A DNA stretch of 64,000 nt from Actinomadura cremea. GTDB lineage: Bacteria; Actinomycetota; Actinomycetes; Streptosporangiales; Streptosporangiaceae. A program made the position numbers and the translations under genes. This document shows, piece by piece, positions 15,682 through 24,163 of this stretch. Numbering within the stretch: the first letter of the stretch is position 1; each line of letters starts with the position of its first letter. The notes under the pieces are model-generated. The model worked only from the letters and a program-made list of their open reading frames with translations, ran no database searches and had not been told where the DNA came from. The stretch covers positions 1-64,000 of the forward strand of contig NZ_BMRF01000023.1 of assembly GCF_014648495.1 (NCBI RefSeq), written 5' to 3'.

Positions 15682-16059
15682 CGCCGTCTCCCCTCACGCT
15701 GCCGTCCCTCGCGGGCCGGGGTCGAACAATCGTCCTTCAACTTCGCGCGGTCCACGGAAGATTTTCCGGCATTGATACCGAAATCCGCAAGAAGTCCGAT
15801 CCATCCGGTTCGGTGCGGCATCCCGCGCGCCACTCCCCTACACCTTCCCGTCCGGCGGCGGAACCGATCCGGCCCGCGTACCCACTTCCCCTGCGGCCAC
15901 CGATCCCTTGCCCGGCCGGGCGGTCACCTGACCTCCGAGTGACCCTTCGGGCCAATTTTCGGAACACCCTCCACAGATACACAACGTGACCGTAAAATCA
16001 CGGCCAGTGTCGCGGTTCCGCGAGCGGGACCGCCTCGGATCCCGAACCCGTGGAGGGGC
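15682..16059. other. 378-bp divergent control region between kamD and the DUF4239 gene
   Basis: No gene is seen. The left half has lower GC (15725-15800). There are two dyads: GGTCAC-N11-GTGACC (15922-15944) and GTGA-N8-TCAC (15986-16001). The second resembles the BldD box (AGTGA-N-TCACC). No cobalamin riboswitch (B12 box) is visible, although the downstream operon encodes a B12 enzyme. Confidence 0.4.
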
Positions 16060-16827
16060 ATGATCGTCTATATCGCGGCGGCGGCCTGCGCCGTCGGCGT
16101 GGTCGCCGTCGCGAGCCTGCTGGTCCGGCGGAGCCGCCGCGCCACCGCCGACGCCGACCCCGGCGGCCCCACCGCCTCGCACGCCGGCGCGATGCTGTCC
16201 GCGCTGTTCCTGCTGGCGTTCGCCATCGCCGTCATCGTGCCCTGGACCACCGCCGACGCCGCCCGCGCCGGCACCTACGCCGAGACGCAGGCGATCGCCG
16301 AGACCTACTGGGCGGCGTCCCGGCTCCCCGCCGCCGAGCGCGACGGCGTCCGCAGCGGCCTGCGCGCCTACGTCGACACCGTCCGCGACCCCGAATGGGA
16401 GCTGATGACCGACGGGCGGCTCACCCCCGCCGGCTGGACGCTGCTGGACCGCGTCCGCCGCGACGTCATCGCGATGAAGGCCGACACCGACGAGATCCGC
16501 GAGGCCCGCGCCGCCGTCCTGGACCACCTCGGGCAGATCGCCGAGGCGCGGCACCAGCGCGCCATGGACGCCCGCACCGCGCCGCCCGCCGGGCTCACCG
16601 TCGTCACGGTCATCACCGGCATCGTGGTGGTCCTGCTGCCCTTCCTGGCCGGCGCCGCACCGCGCGGCGCGACGCTGATCCCGCTCGCGCTGATGGCCGC
16701 GCTGCTGGCCGCCGGAACCTACCTGACCATCGACATCGCCCACCCGTTCGACGGGGCCCTGGCCGTCGGGCCGGAGGCCTTCGTCGAACTCCAGGCCGAA
16801 CTCCAACGCATCGACGGAGGTGGATGA
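16060..16827 (+). CDS. DUF4239 (bestrophin-like) membrane protein
   Basis: This 255-residue membrane protein has the DUF4239 layout: TM1 (about 2-23) and TM2 (about 45-66) near the N-terminus, a long cytosolic helical region (about 70-175) with RRDVIAMKADTDEIREAR, then two closely spaced TMs (about 183-225) and a short tail containing DIAHPFDG, a motif typical of the family. The family is described as bestrophin-like, so ion conduction is possible but unproven. ATG 16060 is preceded by GGAGGGG. Only three bases separate its stop from the next gene, so the two form an operon. Confidence 0.82.
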   Translation: MIVYIAAAACAVGVVAVASLLVRRSRRATADADPGGPTASHAGAMLSALFLLAFAIAVIVPWTTADAARAGTYAETQAIAETYWAASRLPAAERDGVRSGLRAYVDTVRDPEWELMTDGRLTPAGWTLLDRVRRDVIAMKADTDEIREARAAVLDHLGQIAEARHQRAMDARTAPPAGLTVVTVITGIVVVLLPFLAGAAPRGATLIPLALMAALLAAGTYLTIDIAHPFDGALAVGPEAFVELQAELQRIDGGG

Positions 16828-16830
16828 CAC

Positions 16831-17409
16831 GTGCGCCGCGTCCTGATCCTGCCCGCCCTCATCCTGCAGGGCGGGGCCGCCGGCGCCCTCACGCTCGCGG
16901 CCGCACCGCCCGCCCACGCCGACCCCCACCCGCCCGGCGGTGTCAGCGTCTGCATCGACGGCGAGATCGAGGTGCACGTCGGGCACGTGACGGGCGAATG
17001 CCCGCGGCCGCCGTCCCCCGAGCCGCCGACGTCCGAGCCCCCGGCCCCCGAGCCGCCGCCCGAGCCGGAACCCTCGCCCACGCCGCCCGCGCCGACGCCG
17101 GAACCGCCCGCCGAACCGCCCCCGGCATCCCCCGTGACGCCGCCCCCGGCGGCACCGCCGGCCGCGGCCCCCCGGCCCCCGGCGCCGCGCCCCGCCGCGG
17201 CCGCGGCACCGGACCGCCCGGCGCCCCCGCGGGCGCCCCGCCCGGCACCCGCACCATCACCGTCGCCGACGCGGGAGGTCGTGCAGCACACCGTCCAGCG
17301 CACCGCCGACGCCCGGCAGGAGCGCCGTAACCCGCTCAGCACCTCCCTGGTGCTGGTCGTCATCGCGGTCGTCGTCAGCGCCGGCACGGCCATCGCGTTC
17401 GCGCGCTGA
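16831..17409 (+). CDS. secreted Pro-rich protein with C-terminal membrane anchor
   Basis: This 192-residue protein starts at GTG 16831 after GGAGGTGG. Residues 1-30 form a Sec signal peptide with likely cleavage after AHA. A short domain containing two Cys (about 41 and 57) follows, then about 90 residues of Pro/Glu/Ala repeats (PEPP and PAPP types) that would span the wall. The protein ends in a hydrophobic segment (STSLVLVVIAVVVSAGTAIAF) that can anchor it to the membrane. It resembles short wall-spanning proteins found next to DUF4239 genes. The function is unknown, and the Pro-rich part evolves too fast for family assignment. Confidence 0.7.
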   Translation: MRRVLILPALILQGGAAGALTLAAAPPAHADPHPPGGVSVCIDGEIEVHVGHVTGECPRPPSPEPPTSEPPAPEPPPEPEPSPTPPAPTPEPPAEPPPASPVTPPPAAPPAAAPRPPAPRPAAAAAPDRPAPPRAPRPAPAPSPSPTREVVQHTVQRTADARQERRNPLSTSLVLVVIAVVVSAGTAIAFAR

Positions 17410-17487
17410 CCCGCCCCGGTCCGTGCCCGGTCCCCCGACGCCGGGCACGGACCGGACGGGCACGCCGCACCCGTGCGGCTACGGCGG

Positions 17488-18285
17488 CTACGGCCTGCGG
17501 CCCACGCCCCCGAACACCAGGAACCGCTCCGGGGAGTCGACCTCCCCCTCGTCGGGACGCCACAGCGGCACGTACACCAGCCCCGGGTCCAGCAGATCCC
17601 ACCCGTCGAAGAACCGCAGGATGCCCTCGTGCGACCGGGCCACCGCCGGCGACGTCGCACGGTCGTACAGCTTCCCGATCGCCGCCGCCTTGCCCGGCTG
17701 CGCGTCATGGGTGAGATGCGACAGCACCAGGTGGCTGCCCGGCGCCGCCGCGTCCCGCAGCGCCGCCACGATCTCCGCCGGCCGCTCCTCCTCCTTGACC
17801 AGATGCAACGCCGCCACCAGCAGGAACGCCACCGGACGCGACAGGTCCACCAGGCCCGTCAGCAGCGGGTCGGACAGGAGCCGCCCGGGACGCCGCATGT
17901 CGGCCTGGATCACCGCCACCCGGTCGTTGCCCTCCAGGATCGTGCGGCTGTGCGCCACCGCGACGTCGTCGTTGTCGACGTACACCACCCGCGCCTCCGG
18001 ATTCACCCGCTGCGCGACCTCGTGCACGTTCCCCTGCGTCGGGATGCCCGACCCGATGTCGACGAACTGGTCCACGCCCGCCTCGGCGACCGCGCGGACC
18101 GCGCGGTGCAGGAACGCCCGGTTCGCGTGCGCCAGCAGCCGCGCCTGCGGCTCCACCCGCAGCAGCCCGGTCGCCAGATCACGATCTGACGCGAAATTGT
18201 GGTCTCCGCCGAGCAGGAAGTCGTACACACGTGCAACGCTTGGTCTTCGACTGTCGACCTCGGGTGGGATCCACTCGGGGACCAT
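17488..18285 (-). CDS. DUF574-type SAM-dependent methyltransferase
   Basis: This 265-residue protein belongs to the actinomycete-specific S-adenosyl methyltransferase family PF04672 (DUF574). Markers are the opening SRPSVARVYDFLLGG-like motif, QFVDIGSGIPTQGNVHEVAQ as SAM motif I (about 95-114), VVYVDNDDVAVAHS (motif II), and SHLTHD. Members are numerous in Streptomyces and usually lie near regulators of development; substrates are unknown. ATG 18285 follows AAGGGAG. The gene is divergent from the SpoIIE-type phosphatase gene. Confidence 0.88.
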   Translation of the reverse strand: MVPEWIPPEVDSRRPSVARVYDFLLGGDHNFASDRDLATGLLRVEPQARLLAHANRAFLHRAVRAVAEAGVDQFVDIGSGIPTQGNVHEVAQRVNPEARVVYVDNDDVAVAHSRTILEGNDRVAVIQADMRRPGRLLSDPLLTGLVDLSRPVAFLLVAALHLVKEEERPAEIVAALRDAAAPGSHLVLSHLTHDAQPGKAAAIGKLYDRATSPAVARSHEGILRFFDGWDLLDPGLVYVPLWRPDEGEVDSPERFLVFGGVGRRP

Positions 18286-18386
18286 GGACGACTCCCTTGT
18301 CAACGGAGGGGCAGGGGCCGCGGGGCGACCACAGCGTAACGCGGCACCGCCCGCACCACCCCCGAACACGGGACCTGTGAACACCG

Positions 18387-20045
18387 ATGGCCAAGCACCC
18401 CGCAGCACCGCCCGGCCCGGCGGCGCCGCCCGACCCGGCGACCGTCCTGCTCGACGCCGGCGGCACCGTCACCGGATGGAGCGACGGCGCCGCGCGCCTG
18501 TTCGGCCGGACCGCCGACGAGGCCGTGGGCGCCGACCTGCCCGGACTCCTCGGCAGCCCCGCCGCCGCCGGCCCCCTCGCCGACGCCGTCGCGCAGGCCG
18601 CGTCCGGCCGTCCCTGGGCGGGCCCCCTCCCGCTGTTCACCCCCGACCAACCGGCCGACGGCGGACCCGTGGACGGCATACGCGCGACCTGCCAGGCCCT
18701 CGCGACCGGATCCGGCCGGACGCTCGTCGCGCTCACCGTCGCGCCCCCGTGGGCGGGCGGCCTGGAACTGCTGAACGAGGCCGGACGCCGCATCGGCTCC
18801 ACCCTCGACCTCACCCTCACCGCCCGCGAGACCGTCGCCGTCACCGTCCCCCGCTTCGCCGACGCCGGCGCCGTCTACGTCCTTGAACGCCGCCTCGCCG
18901 ACGACGACACGCCCCCGCACGGCGCCCGCGACGACGGCTCGGTCGTGGTCCGCCGCCTCGCCGTCGCGTTCGCCGACGACGACCCCGGCCACTGGGCCGC
19001 CGCGTTCCCCACCGGCGAGGTCGTCGTGTACCCGCCCGCCTCCCCCTACGCCCGCTGCGTCGCCACCGGCCGCACCATCGAGTTCGGCGGCGAGGACGCC
19101 CTGGACACCATCGCCCGCCGCACCGGCCGCGTCGTCGACGGCGTCCTCGACCACGTGTCGCTGCTGGCCGTCCCCCTCACCGCCCGCGGCCTCCCCCTCG
19201 GCTACGCGGTGTTCAGCCGCAAGCGCGGCCGCGCCCCCTTCGGCCCCGCCGACGCCGCCCTCGCCGCCGAACTCGCCGCCCGCGCCGCCACCGGCATCGA
19301 CAACGCCTGCCTGTACCGGCGCGAGCACCGCACCGCGACCGCCCTGCAGGCCGGACTGCTGCCCACCCGCGTCACCGTCCCGCCCGGCCTGCGGATCGCG
19401 CACCGCTACCGGCCCGCCCGCGCCGCGGTCGGCGGCGACTGGTACGACGTGGTGCCGCTGCCGGACGAACGCGTCGCGATCGTCATCGGCGACTCGGTCG
19501 GGCACGGCGTCACCGCCGCCGCGGCCATGGGGCAGCTGCGCGTCGCCGCCCACACCCTCGTCAGCTGCGAACTGCCGCCCGCCGAAGTGCTGGCCCGCCT
19601 CGACGCCATCGCCCAGGATCTGGACGCCGCCCAGTTCGCCACCTGCCTGTGCGTGGTGTGCGACCCGGCGACCCTGCGCTGCGAGCTGGCGTGCGCCGGG
19701 CACCCGCCGCCGCTGCTCGCCCTGCCCGACGGGACGGCCCGGCACTTCGCCGTCGCCGACGGCCTCCCCCTCGGCGTGGCCGACCCCGCGCACCCCGCCG
19801 AGTACGAGCAGGTGTCGGCCGTCCTGCCGCCCGACGGCGTCCTCGCCTTCTACACCGACGGCCTCGTCGAGAGCCGCCTGCGCAACATCGAGGAGGGCAT
19901 CGCCCGGCTCGCCTCGGCCCTGGTCGCCTCGCACGCCGCCGGCGGCTCCCTGGAGGACACCGCCGACGGCGTCCTGTCCCTGCTCGCCGACCAGCGGGGA
20001 CAGGACGACATCGCGCTGCTGCTCGTCGGCCCCGAACCCCGCTAA
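18387..20045 (+). CDS. PAS-GAF-SpoIIE (PP2C) serine phosphatase
   Basis: This 552-residue soluble protein has a PAS-like N-terminus (about 15-110, TVTGWSDGAARLFG), a GAF domain (about 130-320) and a C-terminal PPM/SpoIIE phosphatase (about 330-550). The phosphatase metal signatures are VGGDWYDVV, IGDSVGHG, YTDGLVE and the final GQDDIALL. Such proteins dephosphorylate anti-anti-sigma factors (RsbV type) and thereby release sigma factors. No anti-sigma kinase or STAS partner lies next to it, so the target is encoded elsewhere. A second, shorter phosphatase of this class lies at 42736-43665. Confidence 0.9.
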   Translation: MAKHPAAPPGPAAPPDPATVLLDAGGTVTGWSDGAARLFGRTADEAVGADLPGLLGSPAAAGPLADAVAQAASGRPWAGPLPLFTPDQPADGGPVDGIRATCQALATGSGRTLVALTVAPPWAGGLELLNEAGRRIGSTLDLTLTARETVAVTVPRFADAGAVYVLERRLADDDTPPHGARDDGSVVVRRLAVAFADDDPGHWAAAFPTGEVVVYPPASPYARCVATGRTIEFGGEDALDTIARRTGRVVDGVLDHVSLLAVPLTARGLPLGYAVFSRKRGRAPFGPADAALAAELAARAATGIDNACLYRREHRTATALQAGLLPTRVTVPPGLRIAHRYRPARAAVGGDWYDVVPLPDERVAIVIGDSVGHGVTAAAAMGQLRVAAHTLVSCELPPAEVLARLDAIAQDLDAAQFATCLCVVCDPATLRCELACAGHPPPLLALPDGTARHFAVADGLPLGVADPAHPAEYEQVSAVLPPDGVLAFYTDGLVESRLRNIEEGIARLASALVASHAAGGSLEDTADGVLSLLADQRGQDDIALLLVGPEPR

Positions 20046-20061
20046 GAACCGGCGAAGGCCG

Positions 20062-21390
20062 TCACAGCCCCGGGATCTGGCCGTTGCGGAACGCGTCCAC
20101 GAACAGCCGGTGGTCGTCCCGGACGACCTCCGCGTACGCCGTCCCGAACCGCACCATGTCCGCCACGAACTCCGACTCGTCCGCGCCGATCACCGAGCTG
20201 ATCGCGTCCTCCACCTGGAACCCCACCAGCGTGTGGTCGGAGTCGCTGTCGGACACGCAGTGGACCTTCGCGGTGGCGCGGCCCAGATCGTCCAGCACCG
20301 ACAGCATCTCCGCGGGCTCGGTCAGCCCGCCCCAGTCCAGATCCTCCTCGTACGGCGACAGCTCCTGCACCACGAACCCGACCCCGTCGATCTCGGTGTA
20401 CCCCAGCCACGGGTCGGTGTTGGCCTGCAGCGCCCGCCGCGACACCGCCGTCCGGTGCCCGTGGTGCCGGAAGTACTCGCGGATCCGCGCGTCGTCGACC
20501 ACCCGGCTCGGCGCCGCCACGTTCCCCTGCTTCATCGACAGGATCACGTCGTTCTCCAGCGCCTGCGACCGGCCCTCCACCAGGATGTTGTACGCCGACA
20601 GCCCCGCCGACCCGATCCCGAACCCCGACGCCCCCACGATGTCCTTGATCTCGTAGGTCAGGCTCGCGAACCGCTTGTCGGCCGGGATCGTCTCCAGGTA
20701 CTCCCGGTAGGCCGCCTCCACCTTCGCGCGCTCGGCCTCGTCCAGCCGCCGCACCCCGGACCGCTCCCGGAACCGCCGCTCATGGGCGTCCAGGACCGTC
20801 TTGCCCTCCAGCAGCCCGATCCGCGTGGACGACAGCGCGTCGATCAGCACACCCCGCACGTACCCGTCGGTCGTGTCGAGCGTCAGCGCGAAGTCGTCCC
20901 CGCCGCCGCCCGCGAACCGCCGCACCTGGTCGACGTAGGCCCGCACGTACGCCTCGATCAGCCGCCGGATGTCGGCGTCGGAGATCGCCTTCTGCCACGC
21001 CAGCAGCGCCAGGCTCGCCACCAGGCGCTTCACGTCCCAGGTGAAGTGCCCGACGTACGCCTCGTCGAAGTCGTTGACGTCGAACACGAACACGCCGTCG
21101 TCGTTCATGTAGGTGCCGAAGTTCTGCGCGTGCAGGTCACCCTGGATCCACACCCGCGCCGTGCGCTCGTCCGCCCACGGATCCTCGTCGTCGACGATGT
21201 CGGCGTAGAACAGGCACGCGCTCCCCCGGTAGAACGCGAACGGATCGGACGCCATCTTCCGGAAGCGGCGGCGGAACTCGGCGGGGCTGCGCTCCATCAG
21301 ATCCGAGAACGCGTCCACCAGGACGTCCACGATCTGCGCCTGCCGCTCCTTGGGGTCGCGGCCGCGCAGGTCCTCGGTGATGCTCGCCAT
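20062..21390 (-). CDS. DUF2252 family protein (kinase-like fold)
   Basis: This 442-residue protein matches DUF2252, a family distantly related to aminoglycoside phosphotransferase and protein-kinase-like folds. Key places are the N-terminal RFRKMASDPFAFYRG (about 41-55), GDLHAQNFG (about 82-90), which resembles the catalytic HxxxxN loop, and FDVNDFDEA (about 101-109), which resembles the metal-binding DFG-type motif. The C-terminal half has VEDAISSVIGADE. The biochemical role is unknown. It lies between the phosphatase gene, convergent with it and 16 bases away, and kdd in the same direction. Confidence 0.85.
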   Translation of the reverse strand: MASITEDLRGRDPKERQAQIVDVLVDAFSDLMERSPAEFRRRFRKMASDPFAFYRGSACLFYADIVDDEDPWADERTARVWIQGDLHAQNFGTYMNDDGVFVFDVNDFDEAYVGHFTWDVKRLVASLALLAWQKAISDADIRRLIEAYVRAYVDQVRRFAGGGGDDFALTLDTTDGYVRGVLIDALSSTRIGLLEGKTVLDAHERRFRERSGVRRLDEAERAKVEAAYREYLETIPADKRFASLTYEIKDIVGASGFGIGSAGLSAYNILVEGRSQALENDVILSMKQGNVAAPSRVVDDARIREYFRHHGHRTAVSRRALQANTDPWLGYTEIDGVGFVVQELSPYEEDLDWGGLTEPAEMLSVLDDLGRATAKVHCVSDSDSDHTLVGFQVEDAISSVIGADESEFVADMVRFGTAYAEVVRDDHRLFVDAFRNGQIPGL

Positions 21391-21444
21391 CGGACTCTCT
21401 CCTCAACTGATCGGATGTCCCCGCCGCTACCGGGGCCTACCCGG

Positions 21445-22539
21445 TCATTGTGCCGGGTCCGCCTCCGTTCGGGCGGTGAACAGCATGCGAACCCCCGGCT
21501 CGTCCCGCAGGAGGTCCAACGCGTATTGGGCGTGCCCGGGCACGTATCCGTTCCCGATCAGCATCGTCACGTCCGCCGCCAGCCCCTCCGCGCCGAGCGC
21601 CGCCGCCGGGAACGACGTCGCCATCGAGAAGAACACCACCGTCCCGCCCTGCGCGGTCGCCAGGATCGCGCCGTGCTCGCAGCCCGGCACGTCCACGCAC
21701 ACCACCGTGACGTCCGCCGGCCCCCCGGCCGCGCCCGCCACCGCGCGCGACACCGCCACCGGGTCCCGCGCGTCCGCGCGCACCACGGCGTCGGCCAGCC
21801 CGGACGCCTCCAGCCGCGCCGCCTCCCGCGCGGTCGGCACCAGCCCCACCACCCGCGACGCACCCGCGCGGCGCGCCGCCGCCAGCGCCAGGCGGCCGCT
21901 CTTGCCCGCCGCCCCCAGCACCGCCACCACCGGCGCCGCCCCGCCCGCCGCCCGCGACTCCACCACGCGGCGGGTCAGCGCCGGTGCGCCGCACACGTCC
22001 ATCACCGCCAGCGCGAGCGGAACGGGCACGTCGTCCGGCAGCACGGCGGCGATGGAACGGGCGAACAGGATCGCGTGGCCCCGCGCGGGCACCTGCTCCG
22101 AACGGCCGTCCCACCCGGCGAGCCCGTCGGTGACGGCCAGCGGGGTCAGCGTGAGCGACACCAGCGTGGCGACGCGGTCGCCCGGCTTCAGCCCGAGCGG
22201 CGACTCCGGGCCCGCCTCGTCGACGACGCCGACGAGCATGCCGCCCGACCCGGTGACGGGGTTGTGCATCTTGCCGCGCTCCCCGACGATCCGCAGCACC
22301 TCGGTGCGGACGGCGTCGGGGTCGCCGCCGTGCGCGGTGCGCAGCTGCCGGTAGGACGCGGCGTCCAGGTTGAGCCGCTCGACCGCGACCCGCACCTCGT
22401 CCGGGCGGATCCGCGGATCGGTGTCCAGCCGGTGCGCCGCCTGCGGCAGCACCCCCGCGGGCTCCAGCACCCGGTGCAGCCCGATCGCCGTCCCTCCGGC
22501 CGTCCCGTCCGCGGTCTCCTCGACCGTTCCGTCGGTCAT
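21445..22539 (-). CDS. kdd: L-erythro-3,5-diaminohexanoate dehydrogenase
   Basis: Kdd oxidatively deaminates 3,5-diaminohexanoate to 5-amino-3-oxohexanoate with NAD(P)+, the third step of lysine fermentation. The 364-residue protein carries the characteristic GKMHNPVTGSGGMLVG block (about 88-103), DRVATLVSLTLTPL (about 120-133) and a Rossmann GxxGxxG (VLGAAGKSGR). ATG 22539 follows AAGGAG. The gene is divergent from kamA across a 133-bp region, an arrangement pointing to joint control. The DUF2252 gene downstream could be co-transcribed but has no evident link to the pathway. Confidence 0.9.
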   Translation of the reverse strand: MTDGTVEETADGTAGGTAIGLHRVLEPAGVLPQAAHRLDTDPRIRPDEVRVAVERLNLDAASYRQLRTAHGGDPDAVRTEVLRIVGERGKMHNPVTGSGGMLVGVVDEAGPESPLGLKPGDRVATLVSLTLTPLAVTDGLAGWDGRSEQVPARGHAILFARSIAAVLPDDVPVPLALAVMDVCGAPALTRRVVESRAAGGAAPVVAVLGAAGKSGRLALAAARRAGASRVVGLVPTAREAARLEASGLADAVVRADARDPVAVSRAVAGAAGGPADVTVVCVDVPGCEHGAILATAQGGTVVFFSMATSFPAAALGAEGLAADVTMLIGNGYVPGHAQYALDLLRDEPGVRMLFTARTEADPAQ

Positions 22540-22672
22540 GGCGCTTCTCCTTCGGTCACCGGCAACCCATGGAAGATATACCGAGTACCACTGGTTTGAT
22601 CGAAATTCTTCCCGTAACCTCGCCCCTATACGAGATTTTTATGCGATCACGTGAGGCGAGGAGGGGTCGACG
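22540..22672. promoter_or_regulatory. divergent kdd/kamA control region
   Basis: This 133-bp gap is clearly more AT-rich than its surroundings, with TATA-containing stretches around 22575 and 22627-22645. It must contain both promoters. I could not assign -35/-10 boxes with confidence and saw no obvious palindromic operator. Confidence 0.5.
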
Positions 22673-24094
22673 ATGACCACTGCCCTGCATCCGGACACCG
22701 GCACCGGCGACCGGAACGCGCAGAACGCCGACCCGGCCCCGGGCCACCCGGCCGGACGGGCGGCGGACCAGCCCTACGAGTACCGGCGCAGCCCCCTGGA
22801 GGAACCCGACTGGCGGCGCCTGCCGGGCTGGCGCGACGTCACCGCCGAGGAATGGGAGTCGGCGCAGTGGCAGCGCGCCCACTGCGTCAAGAACCTCCGG
22901 CAGCTCCGCGCGGTCATGGGCGACCTGCTCGACGACTCCTTCTACGCCGACCTCGAGCGCGACCAGACCGAACGCGCCACGATGTCGATGCTGCTGCCCC
23001 CGCAGATGCTCAACACCATGGACGTCTCGTCCACCGCCGCGTTCCACGCCGATCCCGTCCGCCGCTACATGCTCCCGGTGTTCTCCGACCGCCGCACCGA
23101 CTGGCCGTCCCATCCGCACGCCGCCCGCGACTCCCTGCACGAGGCGGAGATGTGGGCCGTCGAGGGCCTCACCCACCGCTACCCCACCAAGGTCCTCGCC
23201 GAGCTGCTGCCGACGTGCCCCCAGTACTGCGGCCACTGCACCCGGATGGACCTGGTCGGCAACTCGACGCCCAACGTCGACAAGCACAAGTTCACGATCC
23301 GGCCGCCCGACCGGCACGAGGCCATGCTCGACTACCTGCGCCGCACCCCCGGCGTCCGCGACGTGGTCGTCTCCGGCGGCGACGTCGCCAACCTGCCCTG
23401 GCCGCGGCTGGAGTCGTTCGTCGCCGCCCTGCTCGACATCGACGGGATCCGCGACATCCGGCTCGCCAGCAAGGCGCTGATGGGCCTGCCGCAGCACTGG
23501 CTGCAGGACGAGGTCCGCGCCGGCATGGAACGCCTGGCGACCAAGGCCCGCGAGCGCGGCGCGCACATCGCGATCCACACCCACGTCAACGCCGCCCGGT
23601 CGGTCACGCCGCTCGTCGCGCGCGCCGCCCGCGCCATGCTCGACACCGGCATCCGCGACGTCCGCAACCAGGGCGTCCTGCTGCGCGGTGTCAACGACTC
23701 CCCCGACGCGCTGCTCGACCTGTCGTTCGCGCTGCTCGACGAGGCCGGGATCATGCCGTACTACCTGTACATGTGCGACATGATCCCCGGCAGCGAGCAC
23801 TGGCGGCTCGCGGTCTGGGAGGCGCAGGAGCTGCAGCACGCGATCATGGGCTACCTGCCCGGGTTCGCGACCCCCCGCATCGTCTGCGACGTTCCCTACG
23901 TCGGCAAGCGGTGGGTCCACCAGCTCGCGGGCTACGACCGCGAGCGGGGCATCTCCTACTGGACCAAGAACTACCGCACCGGCCTCGAAGCGTCCGATCC
24001 CAACGCTCTGACCAGGCAATACGAGTATCACGACCCGATCCATACCCTGCCGGAGGCGGGGCAGCGCTGGTGGCGGGAAGAGGCTTCGGCGTGA
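22673..24094 (+). CDS. kamA: lysine 2,3-aminomutase (radical SAM, PLP)
   Basis: KamA converts L-lysine to L-beta-lysine, the first step of the pathway. The 473-residue protein has the radical SAM cluster Cys182-x3-Cys186-x2-Cys189 (CPQYCGHC). Residues that bind lysine in the Clostridium subterminale enzyme are conserved: Arg191 (carboxylate; Arg134 there), Asp369 and Asp406 (side-chain amine; Asp293 and Asp330, same 37-residue spacing) and Lys412 for PLP (Lys337). The PLP loop is VPYVGK instead of the Gly-rich APGGGGK. An N-terminal extension of about 150 residues differs from clostridial KamA. ATG 22673 follows GAGGAGGGG. Confidence 0.85.
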   Translation: MTTALHPDTGTGDRNAQNADPAPGHPAGRAADQPYEYRRSPLEEPDWRRLPGWRDVTAEEWESAQWQRAHCVKNLRQLRAVMGDLLDDSFYADLERDQTERATMSMLLPPQMLNTMDVSSTAAFHADPVRRYMLPVFSDRRTDWPSHPHAARDSLHEAEMWAVEGLTHRYPTKVLAELLPTCPQYCGHCTRMDLVGNSTPNVDKHKFTIRPPDRHEAMLDYLRRTPGVRDVVVSGGDVANLPWPRLESFVAALLDIDGIRDIRLASKALMGLPQHWLQDEVRAGMERLATKARERGAHIAIHTHVNAARSVTPLVARAARAMLDTGIRDVRNQGVLLRGVNDSPDALLDLSFALLDEAGIMPYYLYMCDMIPGSEHWRLAVWEAQELQHAIMGYLPGFATPRIVCDVPYVGKRWVHQLAGYDRERGISYWTKNYRTGLEASDPNALTRQYEYHDPIHTLPEAGQRWWREEASA

Positions 24095-24116
24095 AGGACG
24101 AACGCTCTCGCCCCGA

Positions 24117-24135
24117 CGCCTTTACGTTGTAGATC
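24117..24135 (+). promoter_or_regulatory. TTTAC-N3-GTAGA motif, copy B (exact 19-nt repeat)
   Basis: CGCCTTTACGTTGTAGATC lies 43 bases (from TTTAC) before the P450 start codon. The same 19 bases occur at 45786-45804. It fits the motif family seen at 523, 31840 and 50444. Confidence 0.4.
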
Positions 24136-24163
24136 ATTAGTTGGGTGGCCTATCCTCGGGCGG

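Noticed and set aside
14050-15700. Cobalamin riboswitch upstream of kamD
   Set aside because: No B12 box or matching stem pattern could be seen in 15682-16059.
12774-24094. Beta-lysine made for an antibiotic (streptothricin/viomycin type)
   Set aside because: No peptide synthetase or aminoglycoside-like genes are present, and kamDE, kdd and kal continue beta-lysine toward crotonyl-CoA, so catabolism is the simpler reading.
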